NCBI RefSeq assembly: GCF_000240165.1 | Contig: NC_017586.1 | Coordinates: forward strand, 5,407,228 to 5,471,227 | Length of the DNA: 64,000 nt | From: Streptantibioticus cattleyicolor NRRL 8057 = DSM 46488 | Lineage (GTDB): Bacteria > Actinomycetota > Actinomycetes > Streptomycetales > Streptomycetaceae | Reading direction: 5' to 3' | Part shown: positions 43,991 through 50,922 of the stretch, one piece after another | How the letters are laid out: each line of letters opens with the position of its first letter | Numbering within the stretch: the stretch's first letter is position 1 | The notes under the pieces: model-generated | Databases searched by the model: none | Told to the model about the DNA's origin: nothing | The model's input: only the letters and a program-made list of their open reading frames with translations | Position numbers and translations under genes: made by a program

Positions 43991-45187
43991 CTAGACCCCC
44001 ACCCACTCCGCGTAGTGCGCCAACGAACTGCTGCGGATCCGCTCACGCCGCTTCAGCATCAGTACCGTCTCGCGCACCGTCGGGTGATATCTGGTCTGCT
44101 GAGGCGCGATCTTGCGCGCTCGCAGCAGGCAGGCCAACGCTTTGTCCGGATGCCCGGCCCACGCGTGCACCCGTCCCAGGTCCATCCAGTGATGCCCGGA
44201 CCTGGACCTCGACCAGCCGGCCGGGATCCGTACGTTCTCCGCCAGGCGGATCGCCTGGTCCCATTGTTCCAACTCGGAGGCGATCGCCACCGCGTGCACG
44301 CCCACGTTCGGTGTGCCCCAGGTCAGTCCGTAGTCGGGAAGCTCGCCCGTCCGCTCGGCGATCGCCGCGGCTTCGGCCAGGCGAGCCTGCGCGGAGTCCT
44401 GGTCCTTCGCCCGGCCGGAGAGGACCGCGGCCCGCAGATGCAGGCTTCCACGCAGCGCGTCGATGCTTTGCGGCCGACGCGCATCCTGCCCGTCGAGCTC
44501 GCGCAGCGCCCGGTCGACCACCCTCAGCCCGACGTCGTACCGGCCCGACGACAGGACCGTCTGCGCCCGCAAATAAGCGTGGATGGCGGCCAGGCCGGGC
44601 TCGTCGGCCGGCGGGGCGCAGATGGCGATCCGGTCGAGGGCGACCGTTGCCAGGTCGATGTATCCGAAGCTCCAGGCCAGGGTGAACACGCAGCGGAACG
44701 CCCCGGCCAGGCACTCGTGTGCCAGCCTGCGCGCTTCGCCGTCGGTGGTGTGGACGGCGTGCACGGTCTCATCGATCAGGGCGGGCAGATCACGGGCCAT
44801 GGGTACGTAATCGGCCTCACGGCGCTGATCGAGGGCGCGTTGGATGTCCGCGCGGATGAGGGGGACCGGCCGAGGCGGCGTGTCCCAATCCAGGGGAACG
44901 TCCCAGTTCTCCATGCCGATACGGATGGGTTGAACAAGGTCGTCCATGCGGTCACGGCGCAGTTCCTCGACGTAGGGCTGGCCCAGGAGGTCGGAGGTGG
45001 TGACGCTCAGGGCCCGCGCACATGCAGCGATCAGCGCGGGGGAGGCGGGCTTGTGCCCGGCCTCGACCTTGGAGAGCAGGGATTTCGAGATGTGGGCGCG
45101 CATCGCCAGGCCTTGTTGCGTGAGACCTCGCTGCTTGCGGTAGCGCGCCAGCCGTGCGCCAGTGTGCTCGTCAGCGTGCTGCGGCAT
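43991..45187 (-). CDS. XRE-family regulator with TPR-like C-terminal domain
   Basis: 398 residues from ATG 45187 (CGGAGAA at 6 nt). The HTH is at about residues 13-68 (L-A-R-Y-R-K-Q-R-G-L-T-Q-Q-G-L-A ... S-K-S-L-L-S-K-V-E-A-G-H-K). The remainder is helical with repeated A-x-x-L-x-x-A blocks (A-R-L-A-E-A-A-A-I-A-E-R-T) like TPR peptide-sensing regulators. It is the upstream gene of a leftward set of small proteins (102 bp to the recombinase-like gene) and may control them or a peptide/hormone response. Confidence 0.82.
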   Translation of the reverse strand: MPQHADEHTGARLARYRKQRGLTQQGLAMRAHISKSLLSKVEAGHKPASPALIAACARALSVTTSDLLGQPYVEELRRDRMDDLVQPIRIGMENWDVPLDWDTPPRPVPLIRADIQRALDQRREADYVPMARDLPALIDETVHAVHTTDGEARRLAHECLAGAFRCVFTLAWSFGYIDLATVALDRIAICAPPADEPGLAAIHAYLRAQTVLSSGRYDVGLRVVDRALRELDGQDARRPQSIDALRGSLHLRAAVLSGRAKDQDSAQARLAEAAAIAERTGELPDYGLTWGTPNVGVHAVAIASELEQWDQAIRLAENVRIPAGWSRSRSGHHWMDLGRVHAWAGHPDKALACLLRARKIAPQQTRYHPTVRETVLMLKRRERIRSSSLAHYAEWVGV

Positions 45188-45290
45188 GCTGGTTCTCCGT
45201 TCCGGCCTTCGACACACAGAACCGTACCCCCGCCCGCCAGCCATGACGCTCACGGGACGTAGACGCCCGCCCCCCGCCCCGCGGGCGCGG

Positions 45291-46199
45291 TCAGCGCAGG
45301 GCGCGGGCCCGGCGGCGTTCGCGCCACAGGACGCGCAGGGCGCCGGGCAGGGGCGGGCTCGCGGAGCCGCTCAGCAGGGCGGGGCCCTTGGCTTCGGCGG
45401 CGTCGGCGGTGAGGAGTTCGACGTCGATCAGGGCGGAGACCAGGGGCCGGCCGCCGGGTACGGCGAGGGTGGTGAGGGGACGGGCGGAGCGCAGGGTGGT
45501 GCGGGCCTGCTCCAGCAGATGGCGCAACAGCTCGCGTACCGCGGGGAGGTCGCGGCCGGCGGCCAGGTCCTCGGGGGTGACCGAGAAGCGCTGAAGGGTC
45601 TCGCGCGGTACGGCGAGGCGGCCGGCCCGCAGGTCTTCGGCGAGGTCGTTGACGAAGTCCAGGCGCTGGCTGCCGTCGATGTAGGTGCGGCAGGCGGCGC
45701 GGTAGCCGTCCGGGTCGTCCTCGGGCGCCAGCAGGCAGGCCACCAGCATGAAGGCGGGGAGCGAGTAGGCGTCGACGTACGCCTGGTAGTCCGCCTCGGT
45801 GTCGAAACCGGCGAACTCCAGTTCAGCGGTGGCCGTTTGGAGATAGTGTTCGACGTGGTCGCGCAGCCGGGGATGGGCCGCCACGGTGGCCAGCAGGGTG
45901 CGGATCAGCGGGTCGGCGCTCTCCCCGGTGGCCAGCGCGGCCCGCACCTGGTCGCGCCAGGCCGCGTAGGCGGCGGGACGTTCCTGCGGCGGGCCGCTGT
46001 CCAGCAGGTTGTCGCCGTGGTGCATGAAGGCGGTGGCGGCGATGACGTGGGGCACCAGCGCCCTGGGCAGCAGCAGCCGCGCGGCCAGGTACGAGGTACG
46101 GCGGAACCGGGCGACCACTTGGCGCTGTGCGCCGAAGTCGGAACGGATGCCGGGGTCACGAAGGCCGGCGGCGTCGAGAGCCTGGTTCCACGCGTTCAT
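45291..46199 (-). CDS. Squalene/phytoene synthase-family protein
   Basis: 302 residues from ATG 46199. Both aspartate motifs are kept: D63-N-L-L-D67 (H-H-G-D-N-L-L-D-S-G) and D181-F-V-N-D185-L-A-E-D189, so head-to-head prenyl coupling is chemically possible. The sequence is shorter than squalene synthases and lacks a membrane tail. No carotenoid desaturase or hopanoid gene is present. A divergent FAD oxidoreductase starts 64 bp away, so the pair may share a promoter and a terpenoid product. Substrate not known. Confidence 0.82.
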   Translation of the reverse strand: MNAWNQALDAAGLRDPGIRSDFGAQRQVVARFRRTSYLAARLLLPRALVPHVIAATAFMHHGDNLLDSGPPQERPAAYAAWRDQVRAALATGESADPLIRTLLATVAAHPRLRDHVEHYLQTATAELEFAGFDTEADYQAYVDAYSLPAFMLVACLLAPEDDPDGYRAACRTYIDGSQRLDFVNDLAEDLRAGRLAVPRETLQRFSVTPEDLAAGRDLPAVRELLRHLLEQARTTLRSARPLTTLAVPGGRPLVSALIDVELLTADAAEAKGPALLSGSASPPLPGALRVLWRERRRARALR

Positions 46200-46263
46200 G
46201 GGGATGATCGTAGGGTGTGCGGGCCCTGGGGGTTCCGACGGGACCATCGGTGGGGAGTGACGG

Positions 46264-47583
46264 ATGCGGCAAGCTGTCGTACTGGGGTCGAGCATCGCGG
46301 GACTGCTGGCGGCACGGGTGCTGGCCGAACACACCGAGGACGTGGCGGTCCTCGAACCGGATGACATGGCGGCGGACGGCGCGTTGCGTCCCGGCGCACC
46401 GCAGGGCGTCCAGCTCCACGTCCTGCTCGACATGGGGCGTATACAACTGGAGCGATGGTTCCCGGGGCTCACCGCCGCGCTGGTGGCCGACGGCGCCGTC
46501 CACGCCCAGGGCACCGAATTTCACTCGTACGTGGACGGGGCGCTCAAGGTACCGGTGCCCGGCCACGAGATGATCGGCGCCACCCGCCCCTTCATCGAGC
46601 ACCGGATCCGCCGCCGCGTGCTGGCGCTGCCCAACGTCCGTACCGTGCGCGGCCGGGCCGACCGGCTCGTCCTCACCGGCGGCCGGGTCACCGGCGTCGG
46701 CTACCGCACCGCCGACGGCGGCCGGGCGGAACTCACCGCCGACTTCGTGGTGGACGCCACCGGCCGGGCCAGCCGGCTCGGCGCCTGGCTCACCGAGGCG
46801 GGGTGGCCGGCCCCGCCGGTGCGGCGCATGCCGATCGACCTGGGGTACGCCACCGCGTACTTCCGCCGCGGCGCCGAACTCCCCGGCGTCAAGATCGCCG
46901 CCTCCGTGGTCAGCCCGCCGCGCCCGGGCGAGGCGCAGCGGGACGGCAACGCCATGGCCGAGGTGGAGGGCGGCCGGTGGATGGTGATGATCGGCGCCTA
47001 CGCGGACGGCCGGCCCGGCAAGGACCCCGACGAGTTCCGCGACCGCCTCGCGCGGGCCGCCGCGGCGCCGTTCCGCACGGTCGCCGCCGAGTGCGAGATG
47101 CTCGGCGACGTGGCGGTGCACCGGACCCCGGACAGCCGCCGCCGGGAGTTCACCGCGCTGGACCGCTTCCCCGGCGGGCTGGTGGCGGCCGGGGACGCGG
47201 TGGCCGCCTTCAACCCCGTCTACGGGCAGGGGATGTCCTCGGCGGCGCTGCACGCCTCCTGCCTGTCGGCGTACCTGCGCTCGGGGGCGGCGCCCGGGGA
47301 GCCGGCCCTGGGGTACTTCCGGCGGATACGGGTGGTGGTGGACGCCGCCTGGTCGCTGTCCACCCTCGGCGACCTCGCCCAGCCGCACGTGCCCGGCCCC
47401 TACCCGCCCGGCTACCGGATCAGCCAGTGGTACAGCACCCTGCTGGTCCGGGCCACCGTCACCGACCAGGAGACGCACCGCCGCTTCCTGGACGTGGTGA
47501 ACATGCGCGCCCACCCGAGGCTGCTCTCCCGGCCCGACACGGTGTGGCGGGTGGCCAGAGCGCTGTGGTCCGCGCCGAACTGA
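46264..47583 (+). CDS. FAD-dependent oxidoreductase (monooxygenase/epoxidase type)
   Basis: 439 residues. The N-terminal Rossmann motif is V-V-L-G-S-S-I-A-G-L-L-A-A-R (GxSxxG, residues 6-19), the second FAD motif is G-G-L-V-A-A-G-D-A-V-A-A-F-N-P-V-Y-G-Q-G-M-S (split around residue 310), and D-A-T-G-R-A-S-R lies between. This is the class A flavin monooxygenase/squalene epoxidase-like fold. Divergent from a squalene/phytoene-synthase-like gene, so I infer that it oxidises the terpene or another isoprenoid. The alternative is a lipid or quinone hydroxylase. Confidence 0.82.
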   Translation: MRQAVVLGSSIAGLLAARVLAEHTEDVAVLEPDDMAADGALRPGAPQGVQLHVLLDMGRIQLERWFPGLTAALVADGAVHAQGTEFHSYVDGALKVPVPGHEMIGATRPFIEHRIRRRVLALPNVRTVRGRADRLVLTGGRVTGVGYRTADGGRAELTADFVVDATGRASRLGAWLTEAGWPAPPVRRMPIDLGYATAYFRRGAELPGVKIAASVVSPPRPGEAQRDGNAMAEVEGGRWMVMIGAYADGRPGKDPDEFRDRLARAAAAPFRTVAAECEMLGDVAVHRTPDSRRREFTALDRFPGGLVAAGDAVAAFNPVYGQGMSSAALHASCLSAYLRSGAAPGEPALGYFRRIRVVVDAAWSLSTLGDLAQPHVPGPYPPGYRISQWYSTLLVRATVTDQETHRRFLDVVNMRAHPRLLSRPDTVWRVARALWSAPN

Positions 47584-47590
47584 CGATACG

Positions 47591-48808
47591 TCAGCTCTGG
47601 ACGGCCGGGCCGGTCTCGTTGCGCCGCTCGGCCAGCACCTCCCGTACCAGCGGATGGCCGAGCGCCCGCGCCACCCGTACCAGATGGGCGCGTTCGCGCT
47701 CCGGGGCCACGTCGGCGGGGCGCGGCGTGGCCCGGTAGCCGGGCGGTTCGCCCCGCCCCTTGCGTTCGACGGCGTCCAGCAGCATGGCCGCCGACGCCAG
47801 CGCCCGCACCTCCTCGGGCGGCAACCGGCGCCGCCGGCCCGCCTCTTCGGCCACCACCGCCAGCCGCGGGTTCATCCACGGGGACAACGCCCGCTCCGCG
47901 TCGCAGATGTCGGCCAGCCGCCGCAGCAGCAGCCACGCCCCGGCGCTCAGCAGCGACCAGCGCTCCACCAGCCGGCCGGGCGGGGCGAGCGCCACCGTGC
48001 GTTCCGCGCCGCCCACCGCCGTCTCCCACAGCACCCGCAGCCGCCGGTAGTCACGGCGGTCCCGCCACCAGGTCTGCACCGTGGAGCCGGACATCCCCCA
48101 GTTGAGGATGACCGCCCCCACCGTCCCGGACAGCGAGCCCACGTCCGTCAGCACGTCCAGTTGGTGGTGGCCGGCCGCCGCGCAGGCCAGCGACGGGCCG
48201 GCGAAGACCACGTACCCGAAGATGAAGAGCGAGGCCACGCTGATGTGTCGCAGCCCCCTGCGCAGCCGGGGGTTGTCGGTACGGGCGCCCCGGCGGCACT
48301 CCCAGGCGGCGGAGAGCATCGAGTACGACAGCCCGGCCATGAAGACCACCAGGAAGACGACGGTGTCCGGGTCGTCGGCGTGGCTGACGTTGAACGCCAG
48401 CGGCCGTTCCGGACCGCCGCCCCGGGTGCGCCAGAACGCCGCCCACATCGCCGCCAGGATCACCGCGTAGCTGACCAGGTGGACCACGATGCGCACCCGG
48501 GGCACCGGGGTGTGCCCGACCTCGGCGGCCCAGACCACCGCCAGCATGTGGCCGTGGGCGCCGTACAGCACGATGCACGAGTAGACGATCAGCGAGGCGA
48601 AGCCGATGCGCCCGGCCGCGCCGTCCAGCGTCCGGTAGACCACCGGGGCCTGCACGAAGAACGCGGAGACCCCGGTGATCAGGGAGGAGGTGATCACCAG
48701 CACCGAGAGCGAGAAGCCACGGCGCAGCGCGGCCACCTTGATCCCGGCGCTGGCGATGCCGAGGACGGCGATCACCAGGTAGAGCACGTCGGCCGTCCGC
48801 TCAGACAC
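47591..48808 (-). CDS. MAB_1171c-family membrane protein
   Basis: 405 residues. Seven or so membrane helices fill the first 245 residues (A-D-V-L-Y-L-V-I-A-V-L-G-I-A and F-I-F-G-Y-V-V-F-A-G-P-S). The cytoplasmic C-terminal part (about 250-405) has W-W-R-D-R-R-D-Y-R-R-L-R-x-L-W and R-L-V-E-R-W. Proteins of this family are encoded next to ImmA/IrrE genes in many actinomycetes; the 'transporter' label is tentative. GTG 48808 overlaps the stop of the upstream ImmA/IrrE gene by 8 bp, so the two are coupled. Confidence 0.85.
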   Translation of the reverse strand: MSERTADVLYLVIAVLGIASAGIKVAALRRGFSLSVLVITSSLITGVSAFFVQAPVVYRTLDGAAGRIGFASLIVYSCIVLYGAHGHMLAVVWAAEVGHTPVPRVRIVVHLVSYAVILAAMWAAFWRTRGGGPERPLAFNVSHADDPDTVVFLVVFMAGLSYSMLSAAWECRRGARTDNPRLRRGLRHISVASLFIFGYVVFAGPSLACAAAGHHQLDVLTDVGSLSGTVGAVILNWGMSGSTVQTWWRDRRDYRRLRVLWETAVGGAERTVALAPPGRLVERWSLLSAGAWLLLRRLADICDAERALSPWMNPRLAVVAEEAGRRRRLPPEEVRALASAAMLLDAVERKGRGEPPGYRATPRPADVAPERERAHLVRVARALGHPLVREVLAERRNETGPAVQS

Positions 48809-49328
48809 CTGGCCTCCGGTTCTCCAGCGCCCAGGTGTAGGCGCCGGTGGCGGCCCGGCCCGGGGTCAGGTCGAGCATCTGCATCAGCTCGGTGCCCCCG
48901 ATCTCGGCCAGGCGCTCCACCGCGTCGTGGTCCTCCGCGCCGGCCAGGCAGCGGCCGAGCAGCACCATCTCCACCATGTCCGCCCCGAGGCCGGGCATGA
49001 GGGCCCGGGCGGTCTCCTGGTCGATCGGGCCGTCGTCGGGCGGCGCGTCGTCGTGGAGCAGATGGAACAACTCATGGCAGACGATGACGATCTGGAGGAA
49101 CGGCGGCGCGGTCTCGTCGACCACGATGACGTCCCGGTCGGGCTGGACCGCGCAGAACCCGGTGACCCGGGGGGCGAGTCTGCGCCGGACGATCTCGATC
49201 GGCTTGCCGCTCCGGGCCGCGCCGACCGCGTCGACGAGGTCGGCGAGCGTGAGCGGGCGGCCCTGGGGGAGGGCGAGTTTCTCGCGTATGTACTTACGGG
49301 CTCGGCGCCGGTCGCTGCTGATGCCCAT
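48801..49328 (-). CDS. ImmA/IrrE-type metallopeptidase (ParH-like)
   Basis: 175 residues from ATG 49328 (AGGAGGGG at 6 nt). The zinc motif H85-E-L-F-H89 is in I-V-C-H-E-L-F-H-L-L-H. ImmA/IrrE peptidases cleave repressors, often XRE proteins, to switch on genes. An HTH protein is encoded 199 bp upstream on the same strand and could be the target. The gene overlaps the start of the MAB_1171c-like membrane protein downstream. Confidence 0.87.
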   Translation of the reverse strand: MGISSDRRRARKYIREKLALPQGRPLTLADLVDAVGAARSGKPIEIVRRRLAPRVTGFCAVQPDRDVIVVDETAPPFLQIVIVCHELFHLLHDDAPPDDGPIDQETARALMPGLGADMVEMVLLGRCLAGAEDHDAVERLAEIGGTELMQMLDLTPGRAATGAYTWALENRRPGV

Positions 49329-49527
49329 CAGTCCCCTCCTGTAGCGCGTCACATGGCCCGGTCGGTTCGCAGCGGCGTTGACGCCGATCGTAGTGGCCGT
49401 CACTGACAACGCGTGGCCGCGCGGCTGCGCTCCGCCCACCCGGTCCGGAATGTCCCGCCCCGGTGCGGCGTCCGCGCGGGACGCCCGCGCCGGTCCGTGG
49501 GCGCCGGTCCGGCGCCCGCGTTCTCCG

Positions 49528-50328
49528 TCAGCCCGGCCAGCGCTTGTTGAGCACCCGGCCCACCACGCGCTGGACCCGCTCGTCGCGCAGCGCGATCAGC
49601 ATCCGCAGCGAGTCCTCGATCTCCCGCACCGCGGGCGAGTCGTCCTCCGCGGTCAGGTAGACCTCGGCCACCAGGAAGTGCTGGGCCACCGGACGCACCG
49701 GGCCGTGCACGAAGTAGGGCAGGCCGACGTCGAAGAAGTGGGCCAGCGCGGTGGCCACCGGCAGCCCGGGTTCGTTGAGCCCGGCCCGCAGGTTGCCGAT
49801 GTACTGCCCCGACTTGCCGACCGCCGCGCCCACCTCGCGGTTGGAGTAGGGGCGGCCGGTCGCCGGGGATATCCGCAGGCACAACTGGTCGAGGCGGGCG
49901 GCGAAGGCGTCGCCGGCCGGCGGCACCGCCGCGCACATCCGGCGGATCTCCTCCACCGGCACCCCGGCCGCCTCGGCCACCTCCTGGTGTGTCCAGGGGC
50001 CGCGGCCGGCCGGGTAGATGTCGGAGAAGAGCAGGTTGAGCCGGCGGGCGAGGCGCTGGGCGGTGCCGATCAGCGGGGCGTCCTCCGGCGCGGTCAGCCA
50101 CTCCTCGGCCACCCGGAAGTGCCGGGCCACCGCGCCGACCGCCGCCTCGTCGGCCAACTCCGCGCCGGTCAGCAGCCGTTCGACCTCGGCCAGCGGAAGA
50201 CGGCAGGACTCGGCGACCTCCTGCGGCGTCCAGGGGCCGCGGCCGGCCGGGTGGACGTCGGCGAAGAGGGCGCGCAGCCGACGGGCGATGCGCCGGGCAC
50301 GCTCGTCGGCGGGCTTGCGCATGCTCAT
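49528..50328 (-). CDS. Triple-repeat XRE/EspR-like DNA-binding protein
   Basis: 266 residues. Three similar HTH-like units follow each other: residues about 16-78 (R-R-L-R-A-L-F-A-D-V-H-P-A-G-R-G-P-W-T), about 90-135 (R-R-L-N-L-L-F-S-D-I-Y-P-A-G-R-G-P-W-T) and about 143-215 (L-D-Q-L-C-L-R-I-S-P-A-T-G-R-P-Y-S). The third reads as an XRE HTH (N-R-E-V-G-A-A-V-G-K-S-G-Q-Y-I-G-N-L-R), as in mycobacterial EspR, with a helical tail. The first two are close copies of each other, so the gene arose by internal duplication. An ATG six bases downstream is an alternative start. Confidence 0.82.
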   Translation of the reverse strand: MSMRKPADERARRIARRLRALFADVHPAGRGPWTPQEVAESCRLPLAEVERLLTGAELADEAAVGAVARHFRVAEEWLTAPEDAPLIGTAQRLARRLNLLFSDIYPAGRGPWTHQEVAEAAGVPVEEIRRMCAAVPPAGDAFAARLDQLCLRISPATGRPYSNREVGAAVGKSGQYIGNLRAGLNEPGLPVATALAHFFDVGLPYFVHGPVRPVAQHFLVAEVYLTAEDDSPAVREIEDSLRMLIALRDERVQRVVGRVLNKRWPG

Positions 50329-50418
50329 TCGGCGGTCGCTCTCTTCCGGCGGTGCGGGGCCGGCACCGGTCTCCTCCGTGCGTCACGGGCCACCCCGCAC
50401 GGTATCTGACGACCGGTC

Positions 50419-50583
50419 ATGATCACGCCGGGTGACACTGCGCGCTCCTTGATCTTGGCTCCTACTGTGGCAGCGCCGGTCAGGCTCCGGCAAGAGCCGC
50501 AGCACGTCGCGGCCCGTGCGCACCGGCCGGAACTGCTCGCGTGGGCACGGGACTTGGCTGATCAGGGCAACGCGGACGGGTGA
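50419..50583 (+). CDS. Possible small protein (54 residues)
   Basis: ATG 50419 to TGA 50581-50583. The last half has a credible helical segment (R-A-H-R-P-E-L-L-A-W-A-R-D-L-A-D-Q-G-N). No ribosome site precedes the ATG, so the start or the gene itself is uncertain. It could be the end of a broken gene. Confidence 0.3.
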   Translation: MITPGDTARSLILAPTVAAPVRLRQEPQHVAARAHRPELLAWARDLADQGNADG

Positions 50584-50593
50584 AAGTATACTT
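50584..50593. promoter_or_regulatory. Palindrome AAGTATACTT
   Basis: A perfect 10-bp A+T-rich palindrome in very G+C-rich DNA, extended by TG...TGACA to the right. Such TATAC-centred palindromes are typical sites of GntR/XRE regulators of integrative elements in Streptomyces; assignment is inference. Confidence 0.4.
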
Positions 50594-50697
50594 GACAAGG
50601 TATCGGCCCGTGGATCAGGATCGAGCCAACGGCAACTGATGGTCCCCGGTTCGTCACGGAGGCCCTCGGGTGCCTGGTATCGGGGGTAGTCGCAGCT

Positions 50698-50722
50698 CAA
50701 GGCGCACATCCGGTGCGCCTTG
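50698..50722. terminator. Hairpin CAAGGCGCAC/GTGCGCCTTG
   Basis: Perfect 10-bp stem with a 5-nt loop (ATCCG), no U tract. Could end transcription of the small reading frame before it or protect the PP2C gene from read-through. Confidence 0.5.
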
Positions 50723-50922
50723 AACTGTGGCTCCGACGCATCCCCCGCCCCCGGGGCGCCGCCGTGCGCCCGGCTGGGTGTCGCGCGCCCCTCTCACGCG
50801 CTCCTCACCACTCTCCGTTGTCACTCGCGCCCCCTGCGTTCCGTGTCCCTCCCCGGCTCCGGATGAGAGACTGGACAAAAGCGCGCAAAATTGTTATGCG
50901 GCATCGTTCGGAAAGGGCAGCG

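Larger units (their letters stand above)
50329..50922. other. Sparse region with palindromes, possible element remnant
   Basis: 594 bp between the HTH regulator and the second PP2C gene. It contains a possible 54-residue reading frame (50419-50583), a perfect palindrome (50584-50593), a hairpin (50698-50722) and otherwise no coding signal. Base composition is less G+C-rich than the surroundings around 50560-50640. Confidence 0.5.

Noticed and set aside
50383-50709. 108-codon minus-strand frame
   Set aside because: No ribosome site, no recognisable composition, and overlaps the plus-strand small frame and hairpin.
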